Shown one piece after another: positions 1 to 11,839 of a DNA stretch of 64,000 nt (its first letter is position 1; each line of letters begins with the position of its first letter). The stretch spans positions 282,173,348 through 282,237,347 of the forward strand of contig NC_073746.1 in assembly GCF_029784135.1 (NCBI RefSeq). The letters are read 5' to 3'. Made by a program: the position numbers and the translations under genes. Origin of the DNA: Toxorhynchites rutilus septentrionalis. Its lineage: Eukaryota > Arthropoda > Insecta > Diptera > Culicidae. The notes beneath the pieces are model-generated. The model was not told where the DNA came from and made no database searches. It worked only from the letters and a program-made list of their open reading frames with translations.

Positions 1-1833
1 GAAATAGCTCGGCGTGGGATCGCGCTCTGAGGTTGTAAACACAGGAATGGAAAGCTCCCATGTGGTTAAGAACGACAACATGAAAAAAAATAATAGTAAA
101 CGTTTACGTATACGCTTTTACGATAAAAGCGCGTAGTGCAGAAAAAGATACTTTGCCTCACATTAGAGCCCTATTAGTGTATCTTTCTCCGAGCCGAACG
201 AGTGTAACTAAAAAGGGAAATCTTCTACGGTGCCGTTTGGATGCATGTCCACCACTCTCTTTCTCTACCAACAAAATAAAAACATCTGCGAGATGTGTGC
301 ATTGAAAGCGCAAATGCTCACTTGCATTCGAGAGTAGTGAAAAGTTGCATTCCGCTTGGCTGGTACTATCATCTCAAATACCATCCCCGGAGTTGAGCGG
401 TTTTACTATCTATCAGATCATCACTCTCCTTTTTTCGTCAGTTGAAGGTCCCCTGCCGCACCACACCATAGCCGGTAGTAATTGTTGGCCTAGAAAGTTG
501 CTACAGTTTTCCCCCCCAACACGAACTCGCCTGCAACCAGTTCTCGGATGGGTTTGCTGTTGGTTTTTCTTGCATTTGGTGTGCATGTGAGCTGTCGGAG
601 GAAAAGCTGTTGAGAAAGCTACTTTGAAGAACTAATGACAAAAGCGAGGATTTGCTTGTTTGCTTGTCATTTACTGGTGCACCGGTGCACCACTTGCGAT
701 TGTCGATTGTCAACGAACGGAACGGCAATGTCCATCATCATGACGAAGGATGAGAAGCGAAACTCATAAAGCAATTTTCTACCCAATTGATTTGCTATCT
801 ATACCTACGTATTGACAGTGACAGGTATTTCCGGCTCTACGGTGCACATGAAGCGGGCCGCACGCCCAGAATGGACCGATTCAAACGATAGATAATTGGT
901 TATGGCCAAATCAGGTGCAGAAGTTGTTTCAAGATTAGTTTATTGGCGATCGGAAAGTTTGTTGTGAATTTACGTTCACCTGTGAATATCGTTGCAAACA
1001 TACTTTGCATGCCCTAAATTTTTTGAATATTCATGTTCAATCCATATACATTTTACGTCGTTCCCATTTTAATCAAATACGTAGCGATGAACGAAATGTG
1101 TTTCGTGCGAAAGTCAGAAATTCTGGACAAATTGATGATTTGAATTGAATCTCATCACATTTAAGTGACATCATTTTGAATGTGATGGAATCTCATTCAA
1201 ATAACTAATTTGTCCGAGGACATCTGACCTTATGACGGAGCACATTTCGCTTCAGACCATGTAGCATATACGCACAAATAATTGTATATAACTTCTAACG
1301 AGTGACACAGAGACCTTTAACAGACATGTTATCCGCGTTTTCGGTCAACGAGAGACTTCAACCAACACCGAATCTGGCGCAACAAGTCCCGCAAATGATC
1401 AAGCCAGCCGCCCACAATTTTTGCTTTCGTAACTCTGACCGCCATCCAACCTAGAACGGGATTCGGCAAATCAGTGTCAGTCTTGTCGTTTCGTAACCTG
1501 CGAATGGGAAGGCCTTTTTTGTGTCCACTCTTTTTACGACGGTTATTTTCAACCCTAAAGTTCAGCCAAATTACGCTTACGCTTCGTTTGTGAATGCGTT
1601 TCGGGAGACTCAGCATTGTCAGTTCCGTTTAGTGGCAATTAAAATATCACTACATGAAGCGTATAACAGACCGAGTAAAATACATTTCCCCATGTGTAAT
1701 CAACCGCACATTAAAGTGCAAACGAAACATGCCCGTTTCCTCTCGTACCACCTGTCGCAGTTGTAAAAATGCCCCTTACCCACTCACCGACCAACGCTAA
1801 TTATGCTCTACTTTTTCTGCTCTTACTCTTCAG
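1..1833. other. Non-coding sequence upstream of the ZP-gene exon (intron or 5' flank)
   Basis: No exon with a recognisable protein can be supported here. The first ZP-gene exon seen begins at 1834 after a pyrimidine-rich stretch ending in CAG, so at least the right part is intron. The exon carrying the start codon and signal peptide must lie in this stretch unrecognised or to the left of the window. Short open frames at 345-590 and 1521-1766 have no family features. Confidence 0.5.
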
Positions 1834-3691
1834 AATGTCGACTGTGATGCTCCCCTTGTAGATTCGGCCCAACTGCCCTTGGAGCACAGAGCCGTCTATG
1901 GTCCGCCAGCACCATCACCAGTATACGGAACGCCTGGTTTGTTGAGTGGCGGCGGCGGTGGTAGCAGCAGTAGTAGCAGCAGTAGCGGTGGAGACGACCC
2001 ATGGCCCCTGTCGGGCTCGAACGATAGCCCTCAGATCAAGCACCTGCAGGTGCAGTGCGAAAAGACGCACATGCGCGTCAACATCGAATTCGACCGACCC
2101 TTCTACGGAATGATTTTCTCGAAGGGATTCTACAGCGATCCGCACTGTGTACATCTGAAGCCCGGAACCGGACATCTGAGCGCCACCTTCGAAATCTTCC
2201 TAAATAGCTGTGGTATGAGCAGCTCGGCCAACCATAACGCGGCCAACTTTGGTGCCCCAACACCATCCGGCAGCTATGTGGAAAACACAATTATCATCCA
2301 ATACGACCCATACGTGCAAGAAGTTTGGGATCAGGTAGGCTGCAATAATTCTGTGAACAGACACCAATCCACTAATCACCACTCGTTTGTTATAGGCCCG
2401 CAAGCTGCGCTGCACCTGGTACGACTTCTACGAGAAGGCCGTTACGTTCCGTCCATTCCAAGTTGATATGCTTCATGCTGTGACGGCGAACTTCCTTGGC
2501 GATAACCTTCAGTGCTGGATGCAGATTCAGGTCGGAAAGGGACCATGGGCTTCCGAAGTGTCCGGTATTGTGAAGATCGGTCAAACAATGACCATGGTGT
2601 TGGCCATCAAGGACGACGAGAACAAATTCGACATGCTGGTCCGCAACTGCGTAGCCCACGACGGAAAGCGTGCCCCAATTCAGCTGGTCGATCAGCACGG
2701 CTGCGTTGTGCGGCCGAAAATCATGAGCAAATTCCAGAAGATCAAGAACTTCGGTCCATCAGCTTCTGTGGTGTCCTTCGCCTACTTCCAAGCGTTCAAA
2801 TTCCCCGATTCGATGAATGTGCACTTCCAATGTGTCATTCAGGTTTGCCGATACAACTGCCCGGAACCCAAGTGCGGAGGAGGGGACTATGGACTTCCCG
2901 CTCTGACTGGTAATGGAATTTCTGGAGAATATGGATCCCCTGGTGCCCTTAGCGGAGAATATGGACCCCCAGCTCTGCCAGAGTACGGAGTTCCGCCAGC
3001 CTATCCAGATCCACGCCATCCATCGGATGCCTCGGGAGCATACTCAGAGAACCAGGACAATGTAGTACCACCCCCACAAGCACAGACCTCCGCCAACTCA
3101 GCTGAAAACAAAGACGGATCCGCTCAGTCGGATGCCCCACAGCTAAACCAAAGTCAAAATCAAATCCAAAATGAAATCCACGATAGCATTAACTTGCCTC
3201 CACCACCACCACCAGGCCAGTCGGGATACGTGACGGTCACTAAGAGGAAGGACGAAATGGTCAACGATGGTAACCTGGTCAGCTTAGGTGGTCGCCCACG
3301 TTCAGTTGAAGGTCTCGAGGACTTACGTGGAGCTCGGCGACGACGTGACACTATGACGGTCGTTGTTAAGCCACGTATCTACAAACGTGACGCTCAGGAA
3401 ATGACCGATGTCAACACTGAACGTATAATCCAGGTTGTCGCCCCAGGGGACGTCAACTTTGCCTTGAATAATGCCGCCAGCAACGAAACCGTGGTAATCC
3501 AATCCCAGCGCACCGTAGACCCGGAGACCATCTGTATGTCGGTGCCCAGCTTCGTTGGCGGACTGGTCATGCTGCTGTTAGTGCTAGCCGTCGCTTCATT
3601 AGTAGCAGCGTTCCTGTTCGTGCGAGTGAGACATTTCGACCGTAAAGGTATGGCTCCTACCTTCGTGTCGCAGTTTCTCAAAGTGAACTAA
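1834..3691 (+). CDS. dyl: ZP-domain transmembrane protein, dusky/miniature family (dusky-like probable), 5' partial
   Basis: Two exons are visible: 1834-2334 and 2396-3691, with a 61-nt intron (GTAGGC...TATAG) that joins VWDQ to ARKLRCTW in frame. The 598 visible residues start without a Met, so the signal-peptide exon is missing. A Ser/Gly/Pro-rich leader precedes a ZP domain at about residues 67-326 (VQCEKTHMRVNIEFD to CRYNCPEPKC) with the expected cysteines. A Pro/Gln-rich linker follows, then a tetrabasic RRRR furin-type site at about 481-484, one membrane helix at about 549-572, and a cytoplasmic tail of about 25 residues. ZP proteins of this family sit apically in insect epidermis and organise cuticle matrix in wing cells, bristles and denticles. 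The ZP region is near-identical to what I recall for dusky-like; dusky or miniature remain possible. An alternative 3' splice at GGTATGG (about 3648) cannot be excluded. Confidence 0.9.
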
Positions 3692-5375
3692 TGTACAACC
3701 AAATCGCTTTCCGACCCGCACTTTGGTTTTTTTTTCTCTATTCCCATAGCTAACCATATGCCATTGTCCAGGTAAAAGTTGGATCCCGATACTGATTCAC
3801 ACAGCACTCACCCTACCATCCATCTTTTTCCCTCCCAGCAGCTCACATGTGTTCCTGGTGCAGCAGTAGAAACCCCACGATTCTCTCTCCGCCGCCACAA
3901 CCAGTAATCAGCGTTAATGTTTTGGGAGCTTCGCTTTTGGTTTCGTTGGTCAAATGGTTTATGTTTTGTTAAATGCTTTTGTTTTATTTTTCGGCTAGGT
4001 ACACAGTGGCATTCCATAAACACTAGCCTTAACAGAATCGGTTAGGAGTTCAATTACTATGGTGGAGAGTTCAACGGTTTGTGACAACATTGTCCAAGAA
4101 CATTTCACCGTGCGACTGCAAGATGACACTAGAAGGAAAGTAACGCCAAAGTTCTCTAACGTACCTTATTTTAAGCTAGTGACATCTGTATTTGAACGGT
4201 CGAATCGTTTTCAGCGGACTTAGCTCATTGAATTGATGCAAATAACTTTCCTAACGAATAACTTTCATTTCTCCGTAACTCTACCTACGAGATAAGGGTA
4301 TCTCCTTGTAGCATAACTAACAGTTCAACATAGAAAATCTCTCTAAAAACAAACAAAAAGAAACCGAGCCTTGTAACTCAACTTATCCATCTCATACTAA
4401 CATATTTATGTTTGCACATAATTTATTTCGAGTTCATCATCTTTTCTCACTAAACCTTCAAATGTTGAAAATTTGATCCTTTTTTCCTGACTCCATCCAT
4501 AGAAACAATGAAGATGAGAGAGAGAGAGAGAGAGAGATAAAACTAAAACCTGTAGAATTAAAATTAGAAATGAATGATTTTCAAATCCGTCACTACGTTG
4601 TAGTTTTTTGTGTAGCTTATATCTTGATCCGGTCGGTAGTCGTCGCTGGCTATTGCTGGATCTGTTACGAGTATCTTTGAATCTAAAGAACATTTATTTA
4701 TTTGCTTAACGTATATCTTCTATATCCCAGTTAGTGTATATGTTTCTCTGTCACGCACTGTTAACCAAATCACAATTGTGCACCCTTCTGTTTCTATCAA
4801 TATCGGCATAAAATTATTCAGTAAAAACAGAAGCAAAACCTGTCCAATATATCTATGCTCGAACGTAGGCGCCAACTAGTCTAGTCGCCAGATTTTCCCA
4901 GCTTTTTTGTCCCTCAGCAACCAAATCACACCGATGTGAAGCACAGACAAAAAAAAACTCTTCGAAATATTGCAATATGTTGTTAGTCGTGAGTGTTATC
5001 CAGCACCCGCGTATCATCATGAATCGTAATCCAAACCTATCAGCGTAGGACCAGTATTTACATTTACAACGCATTTTGGAACCAGCCGTTAACGCAAAAA
5101 ATCTGTTACGACAAAACTGGCGCACGTGCAAAATTTGCCTCTTTTATAAAAAGTTGTAAAGAAGCCCGAGAAGAGAAGCAGAAATGTAACAGTAACGGTA
5201 AACGTTAGGGAATTTAAGTTAAACTAGGGATAACGTGAATGGAATATATGCGAAATGTGAAAATAACAGCGAAACGAAATATAGCTAATTAGAGAACATG
5301 TTGATAAGACAGCGAGTAAAATGAGAAACAAATAATTTTGTAAATATTTATTTAATGTGCTAGTTAACTAATAAA
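3692..5375 (+). other. Probable 3'UTR of the ZP-domain gene
   Basis: No open frame of note follows the stop codon at 3689-3691. The stretch is AT-rich and ends at an AATAAA at 5370-5375, the best polyadenylation signal in the region. A GA dinucleotide run lies inside it. The UTR length of about 1.7 kb is inferred, not shown. Confidence 0.45.
4516..4537. repeat. GA microsatellite
   Basis: Eleven GA units in a row lie in the presumed 3'UTR of the ZP-domain gene. Confidence 0.95.
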
Positions 5376-6068
5376 GAATAATTAATTAAAGATTTAAAGG
5401 TATAACATTAAATTGAAAACGATGACACTTCGTAACAGATGAAATTCTGTATTCTGAGAGATCAAAACCTTTTCACTCGATGTACATTTCTTCTCACCCA
5501 GCCCAACCGGGTTCAAAACTAGTTCTTTCGTACCGTTCGCGAAAGGTTTGCTTATCTCTACCATGGAGGCTAACGTCCGAATTGTATGCAAACATCCCAA
5601 ACAGTCCTTGTCCCACAGCGCAAGCAGCAAGTATAGGAGAAGTGGGTAATACGCACCCCCTAAGCGAGAATGGATTTATCTTGACCGTGCTCTTAAAATT
5701 TAAGGTAACAACTACGTCAGTACGTAGATTAGTTAACCCTCAGTCATCTGCAATCGTTCTGTATTTTAGATACTGAATAACAAAAGGGCTACGAATTTTA
5801 TTTTGTAAGGCGCCCAAATTCTAAATTTCCAATCATACGGTGTTAAATGGCCCAGCAGTAGTATAATATACCCATGAGTTGTTTCTCTCAGAGACTATAA
5901 AGCTCAGAGAAACAGCTTATATGAATGAGAGATTCCATCAATCTATTCACTTCATGCCCACCAGCGAAGAGAAGAAACCGTTCCTTCGGTAAGCGTGTTC
6001 TCCCAGTATTCGTGCGTTAATTCTCCAGTCCGCGCTCTTGTTTTCCTGCATTCTCTGAGCACATAATA
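5376..6068. other. Intergenic, no feature recognised
   Basis: Between the presumed poly(A) site of the ZP gene and the Tc1/mariner-type element. I see no conserved frame, terminal repeats or RNA gene. Confidence 0.5.
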
Positions 6069-6070
6069 TA

Positions 6071-6733
6071 CAAGGTTTTCCAACTTTAAATTCCGAAAGT
6101 AAATTGAAATAAAACACACTTAGAATTCGAATTTCGATGAAACTTTTATTTCAAATTAAAGTTTGGTTTATGCCATTATGTGTGGAACATCATTCAAATG
6201 TCCACCTAGGGCTTCCTCGCACACCTTGATCCGGAACAGGTAATTTTCGATGACTTTTCGGCACATATGGGGCGGTATATCAGTCATAACTTCACGAATG
6301 TTGTCTTTCAAATGTTCAAGAGTTTGCGGAGAGTTGGCATAGACACGGTCTTTCGCATAACCCCACAAAAAAAAGTCTAGCGGGTTCGGTTCGGTATTTT
6401 CGGCCGAACGCACATTACGATGATGCACAGGTTTCACAATATCCGCTACGGATCCAGTTTGTTCGAATTTACGCACTACATTAGCGATTGTGTGCTCTGT
6501 AGGCCGTCCATGACGACCAAAATCCGTCCGTAATGCTCGAAAAACATTTGCCGGTTTTTCATTTATTTTATAGTATAGTTTAACAAAATTAACACGTTGT
6601 GCGATGCTAAAACGATCCATATTGTAAAATGGCAGACATTCAACTAACGATATGACGCTTTGGTTGACAGCTATGTCAAACGGTTGTCAGCGCAAGGCTG
6701 TATACTTTCGGAAGCTCGAAATGGAAAACCCTG
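6071..6733 (-). mobile_element. 663-bp internally deleted Tc1/mariner-superfamily element
   Basis: The element is bounded by TA on both sides (6069-6070 and 6734-6735). Its ends form imperfect inverted repeats of about 31 bp: CAAGGTTTTCCAACTTTAAA at the left and the reverse complement CAGGGTTTTCCATTTCGAGC at the right, both continuing into CTTCCGAAAGTA-like sequence. TA duplication and such ends are typical of the IS630/Tc1/mariner superfamily. One minus-strand frame fills most of the inside. A full element of this kind is about 1.3-2 kb, so more than half of the transposase gene is missing. Confidence 0.88.
6168..6620 (-). pseudogene. Transposase, N-terminus fused to C-terminus (150 aa, open frame)
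   Basis: The frame starts with MDRFSIAQRVNFVKLYYKIN, followed by a helix-turn-helix region (FGRHGRPTEHTIANVVRKFE) that would bind the element's own ends. At about residue 73 it jumps to PNPLDFFLWGYAKDRVYANS, the C-terminal block of the catalytic domain, and ends LGGHLNDVPHIMA. The first two catalytic Asp blocks are absent, so it cannot cut DNA. The frame has no stop or frameshift, unlike every other transposase here. A DNA-binding fragment could repress related full-length elements, but expression is unproven. Confidence 0.8.
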
Positions 6734-6735
6734 TA

Positions 6736-7699
6736 GTTGGCAGATGTGAAGACATGTTTTTGTTTTGAAGACATTTAAATTTGTGAAGACAATTAATGTT
6801 TGTGAAAACATACTGAGGTCATTTCCAAGTATGGAAAAACAATTGTTTGTGTGATTTATCGAACATCATGTTTGAAATATCGTGATGGTTTGCTCATTTT
6901 TGTTCATTATGATTACATTTGAAAACATTTATTCGTGCCATGCAGAGATATTTGAAAAAATCATCTGGCATCCCTCACATACAAGCTATTTCTCTCATGA
7001 GAATGATTACGGCCGAAAGCGAGCAAATTGCCCCGATCAAGGGTATGCTATACTGCCCGATGGTAAGCTGATGCTGAAAATGTCAAATTGAGAAGGAAAT
7101 GAATCCTTTCTTACCACTTTCTTCAACTGAGATATTCGCTGGGAACTCGACTCAATAAATATGACCCACAGTTATCGCCTCTGAATCGGTTTCGAGCAAC
7201 AAAAACCTTATAGAAATGATGTAGAAAATTACATCGAAAATTGCTTCCAAAGAAAAATTTTTTTCTTATTTTTTCAAAGCATGTTACAAATGTAAAACTT
7301 ACATGGTAGGATTCTATCCTTGACTAGCACAATTGCCTATATCCATTGCATTTATATTCTTGCTGGTTTACGAGAAAATCAGGCGGGTCAAATTGCCCGG
7401 CCGGCGCGTTTTAGACACATCTCCTCTAAATTCTGAAAGAGCATACCTACTTCATTCGTTGAATTGTACGCTTGTTTTACTATCTTCACTGTATGTGTTT
7501 TAACACATTCCCGCCGGCGCGTACCACCGGTAGCGCGCCTTTGACTGCTTTATCGGACGGCGCGTACCACCGGTTGTTGTGGTTGTTGTTGAATTGGATT
7601 AACGTTTGCATTGAAAAAAATGACTTTTTTCGGATGGTGATTAAAAAAACTAAGACATTAACTTAAGATTAAATTGAGTTTGATAAACTTCCCATGGAA
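6736..7699. other. Intergenic, no gene recognised
   Basis: No gene is recognised. One small oddity is a 16-bp motif, GGCGCGTACCACCGGT, present twice at 7516-7531 and 7559-7574, an island of GC-rich sequence in AT-rich surroundings. Confidence 0.45.
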
Positions 7700-8942
7700 G
7701 GTAATTATATTAGCTTACTTGCGAAAAATTCTACGCCCTCGCGAGCGGCCTTCCGGCAGTTAACCGGAACATTCGCCTTGGCGGACGAAAACATGCGTGT
7801 AGGCGTGCGTGAGTGTTTTCTTCGTTTTATTTATCAATTCCTTCTCAGTTTTCGCGACAAAATTGTTGAAGTAGATCTTACGCTTCATGGTTGCCCAGAA
7901 ATTCTCGATAAGACGCAGCTGGGGTATTTTGGCCAAGTTGGCTGACTTGGGTACCACATCGGTATTCAGCCGCATCCGGAGCTAAAGAAGAGCGGCTTTG
8001 ACACCCCCTTCTCGCTGACTGTCAACCACAGCAGCACCTTCTGGAGAAACTTGGTGTGGAGCTGTCCACATACCACGTGGGCAGAAAATGCTTTCAGACA
8101 CCCCCCTCCCCATCCGTTGACAAACGTGGACATTTCCTAAACCCCTCCCCCTGTTGTTAACGTGGAAAATTTTTGGAAAAAATTCAAGAAAATAATTGAA
8201 TTGCGATTCAAATAAGTTTCAATTCTAAATTTGTTTATGTTTTCTATTGTATTTTTTATCGACGAAAATGTTACTTTTATTATTGGCGCGATTTGTTCTC
8301 AATTTTAACAATTTTTATAAATTTTTTCAACATTTACCGGGAAGTTTAGTTTCTTCCATTCACGTTATCTTTGCGTGTGTTAATGTTTGCTGTTAAATTC
8401 CATATCCAAAATTCGATATATTGTAATGTATCGAAGAAGAGCTGAATTTCGAAACAACACTGCAGTGGTAGAATCAATCAATATGGATATCATCACGCTG
8501 TTCAATTCATACAAATGTAATGTTGTGTTGTAATGTAGTTTTGGTTCGTTCAATATGTGAGTTGCCGTTCAAACTCATATGCGTTAGTGAGTGCTTAATT
8601 TCAGAAGTTGATTCACTTTCCTCTTGCAAAATCTTTTCTGCTCTAAGAATCAATTATTTAAACCCGCTTTTGCAGAACACAAAACTTGGTTGAGAAGTGT
8701 CTGGTTGGTCCAATGATCCCTACAATATCATCATAAATGATGTTTTCATCTATCAGTGATCTTTCTGTAATTGTAATGTCTATGAATCTAAGACAAGGCG
8801 TGACAACTGGCTTCTTACTCTTACTCTTCTGGTAAATTGGTCCGCAGCTGGTCCGAAATCGACCCCCTATTGTCTGGTCTTGTCTTATCTATGAATGATT
8901 TATTTGATTATATGCGATTGAGTGGATTGTGGAACAAATCTT

Positions 8943-9125
8943 TCATCGTCCGTCACCAAACTTGTAATATCCATACTCCCTGAACATTTTTGACTTCTTG
9001 TACAAGAAGGTGTTTTTTCTGCTATCTAATGAGTCGAAGTTGTTGCCATCAAAGGCATTCTGTAGCAGCCTGAACAAGTGATAATCTGAAGGTGTACAAC
9101 TCCGAAATTTTTGTCGGGTTGTCAA
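8943..9125 (-). pseudogene. mariner transposase C-terminal fragment
   Basis: Sixty codons encode CTPSDYHLFRLLQNAFDGNN followed by a degenerate KKSKMFREYGYYKFGDGR. The SDYHLF block holds the third catalytic Asp of mariner transposases, and the rest resembles the family's C-terminus. No inverted ends were found, and it sits inside the Harbinger-like copy H1. Confidence 0.65.
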
Positions 9126-9728
9126 AGAGACATGAGATTTGGCCTTCTTCCGGTGGAATTGGAAACCTGTTATATTGGCTAATTCTGGTCATTTGGTTCG
9201 AATCGCACAGATTCGTTCAGTTGCAAGCAGTAATTGTTGAAATTTATCGACTAGTTGCTTGGTAGAAGCTAATAATCCTACCCGACACAGAGTCATATCT
9301 TTCTTCGGGTAAAGACAAGGTTTGGGAATGACTAATGGTGGTTCATATCGAAATTTTATTCAACATAGGACTGCGTTTAGCAGTAAGGTATCGAGTGTAA
9401 AATGAAAATCTGAAAATTGAACATGTAATGAAACTATTAAAGAATTCCACCGCCTATAACTCGACCATTTCTTGATGGAGCGAAGAGATGTTTGCATCAA
9501 TTGATTGAAAATATTTCTACAAGTAATTTTTTCAAAAATCTTTTTTTTTTAAACTATTGAACAATTGAAATTGTGAACCTTAATCTGAACAAAAATCTGC
9601 TGGACACAACCCCTAATTTTTTTACAACAATTTTGTGAATGATTTAATTTTTCGTTTCCCGTCATGATTTGCGTTAAATCGGCGTGTTTTGTTTGTGTTT
9701 ATAAAACTATTTTTTTTCTATATTATCC

Positions 9729-9830
9729 ATTTCGGAAGAATATCTGGAATTAGAATTGAACACGTGACCTTTAGCGTGAGAGGTACGGATGTTAACACAA
9801 CGCCAGATACCTCTCCAGTTTACAACTAGT
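9729..9830 (-). repeat. tRNA-derived SINE, degenerate
   Basis: On the minus strand there is a tRNA-like block with an A-box-like stretch (CTGGCGTTGTGTTAACATCC) and a B-box-like stretch (GTGTTCAATTCTAATTCC). It matches the copy at 11480-11575 over about 90 bp. The family name is not certain. Confidence 0.6.
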
Positions 9831-10761
9831 TGCAGATGGAGATGATCAATCACGTAATCTGCTTTTCCGTTATGTAGTGTAGAAAATTGCAACACTTTGT
9901 AGCGTTTTATGCAACCAAGCTCCGACAGGTGCTCATGAATGTTAATTCTAGATATCCGTTGAGAATCTTTTTCAATGCAATGATTCGATTGTCATCAGTG
10001 GCGGCACAAATTTTCCAGGCCACCCAAAAGAAGCGTATTTCAAAAATTACCGCATTCCAATGAAGAAGCGTCGCTGCTAAGAACACTTCTCCAAAGATAC
10101 GGTCCGTGTCCGAACATGTGGAACAATTTGTTGTTCGTCTTTCTATTTCTACAAACCTGCAAATTTCTCGGAAAATAGGAACGGAAAAATAGGAAAAATA
10201 GAAAAATAGGTTACCTGGTCTTGGCGGAATGCATGATCCGCTACTGCCAATGGAAATAAATCAATCACTCTCAGTTCATGTGCGTTATTTTCCTAATCCT
10301 CACTTCAGCGAAGAAGTTTAACGATTTGCCAAAAAAAAAGTAAAATATGAAGCACAACTCACCCGTTTTATTAACAAGTATGGAACACTCACGTTGATTG
10401 GAAAGTTTATAAATTTCTAGAATTGCAGAGCAAATTTCATTCATTTTTGATGTCATGATGATTATGTGAGATGTGATGTTTTTTAAAAATATTTATTGAA
10501 CGTGTCCACGTGGACATTATCTATACGCCCTCCCTCCCTCTCCGTGGACAAGCGTGGACATTTTCGTTCCACCTTCCCCTATAGTTGACCACGTTGTATA
10601 TGGACAGCCCCTGTGTGAAATAAACTTCTCTTCGGAGCTCACTTCCGTTGCCACCTCTAAAATTCGCCATTCGCCATTTGCCATCCAGGGTGAGATAGGT
10701 CTCCTCGTCCATCACCATCGCCACGTCGCGAATCGCCGGAAAAACCGACTTGGCCGTCTTA

Positions 10762-10936
10762 GGCTGATGTCACATTAGGCGGATTCGCCGCCGCAGATAT
10801 CGCGACGGTTATTTTCTCCATTTGAAAACCGCCCCGATCTGTGTGACATGGCTCATTCACAATACACTGTAGATCCTCCGTTGCGGTTTTACTCGCGGAA
10901 TCCGCGGCGGCGAATTCGCCTAATGTGACATCAGCC
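10762..10936. mobile_element. 175-bp MITE with TTA duplication
   Basis: The ends GGCTGATGTCACATTAGGCG and their inverted partner match almost perfectly for about 33 bp, flanked by TTA at 10759-10761 and 10937-10939. The 3-bp TTA duplication points to a Harbinger-type MITE. It is inserted in the Tc1-like transposase relic. Confidence 0.85.
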
Positions 10937-11479
10937 TTATTCAGCTACTACCGCTGCGTCATTGCCTGTAGCTCTGAAACCAGTGAACTGGACTTCTGCT
11001 TCCTGACATGTATGTCCATGTTCGCCAGGTACTTTTTCACTGTTTGGCGATGTAGCCACTTTTCCCTCGATCTTCCTCCTCAGCATCCCTTTGGAGCTTT
11101 TTGTCGCTCAGGGTCGTCGGCCGTCCGGGACCGGGCTTTCTTTCGATGCTCTGATTGTTGTCCAATAGTGCCATGATGCTGTAGATGCCGGAACGGGCGT
11201 ATCCGGCGTCCACAAAGTGGGGCACGATGTCCGTTTTCGGCGTGGCGGGGTACCGTTCTTTGAACGCGCACACTTCTGAACGGCGTAGCTTCACTGTTTT
11301 TGCCATCACGGTTAGAGTTCGACTGATAGAGCTGTTAATTTTTCCTTTCTGCTGACTCATGGGTTACTATGATTGATCCTGCATGGGTAATTTCGTCAGG
11401 TTTTTTTTGTGTGAAGGTTTTTTTTTATCTGTATTATAGTGATTTTCAACTCATTTGGCTGGTTCGTCACTTGTACCAT

Positions 11480-11575
11480 TTTTGGAAGAATGTCGGGAGT
11501 GAGAATTGAACTCGTGACCTTCAGCGTGAGAGGCATGGATGTTACCACTACGACAGATCGCCTCCACGCGTGAAG
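11480..11575 (-). repeat. tRNA-derived SINE
   Basis: The minus strand reads TCGTAGTGGTAACATCCATG, then GAGTTCAATTCTCACTCCCG, giving A- and B-box-like blocks with tRNA spacing. It is the same family as 9729-9830. A short poly(A)/T context lies nearby, but no target duplication was recognised. Confidence 0.6.
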
Positions 11576-11839
11576 GTAAGCCTATTAAATACCGACAGTT
11601 TTTGCCCATTTTTCTAATGCAAACGTTATTGGTGTATTCAAAACTGTCTTTCGATCTGCGGTGCGGTCAATATTTATTGTATTTTTCATCATCAAAGATG
11701 AAGAAGTAATTTTTCATTCAAACCGAAATATATTTGTTTGAAAATGTCCGACAGGGTCGTTATAGGAACCAAATGAAAGCTGGTTTACAAGGTTAATTCG
11801 ATTTGTATTGAGTTGATTAGCAAAAAATTGTGTTAGTCC

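Larger units (their letters stand above)
8058..10611. mobile_element. Harbinger-like element, copy H1 (2554 bp, TGT duplication)
   Basis: The ends GGAGCTGTCCACATACCACG and, inverted, GGGGCTGTCCATATACAACG lie between TGT repeats at 8055-8057 and 10612-10614. Subterminal blocks of about 110 bp are inverted too and rich in GTGGACA motifs and C runs. The interior is homologous to copy H2 at 44736-46876. A 3-bp duplication (TGT here, TAA in H2) fits PIF/Harbinger, where TWA is usual; TGT is a departure. No transposase of its own is visible. It landed in the Tc1-like transposase relic and later received a mariner fragment and a SINE. Confidence 0.75.
7700..11360 (-). pseudogene. Tc1-like transposase relic, split by a Harbinger-like element
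   Basis: Read on the minus strand, 11360-11037 encodes an N-terminal DNA-binding part (MAKTVKLRRSEVCAFKERYP, VPHFVDAGYARSGIYSIM, GRPTTLSDKK). About 10960-10612 continues with degenerate sequence, and 8057-7760 encodes AAVVDSQREGGVKAALL and the C-terminal VPKSANLAKIPQLRLIENFW. The first half carries a 175-bp MITE at 10762-10936, and the two halves are separated by the 2554-bp element at 8058-10611. Stops and a missing middle catalytic block show it is dead. It belongs to the Tc1/mariner superfamily by the IPQLRLIENFW block; I cannot place the subgroup. Confidence 0.8.

Noticed and set aside
345..590. Candidate signal-peptide exon for the ZP protein (81-codon frame)
   Set aside because: No donor site at a sensible phase, and the hydrophobic stretch is not at the start of the frame.
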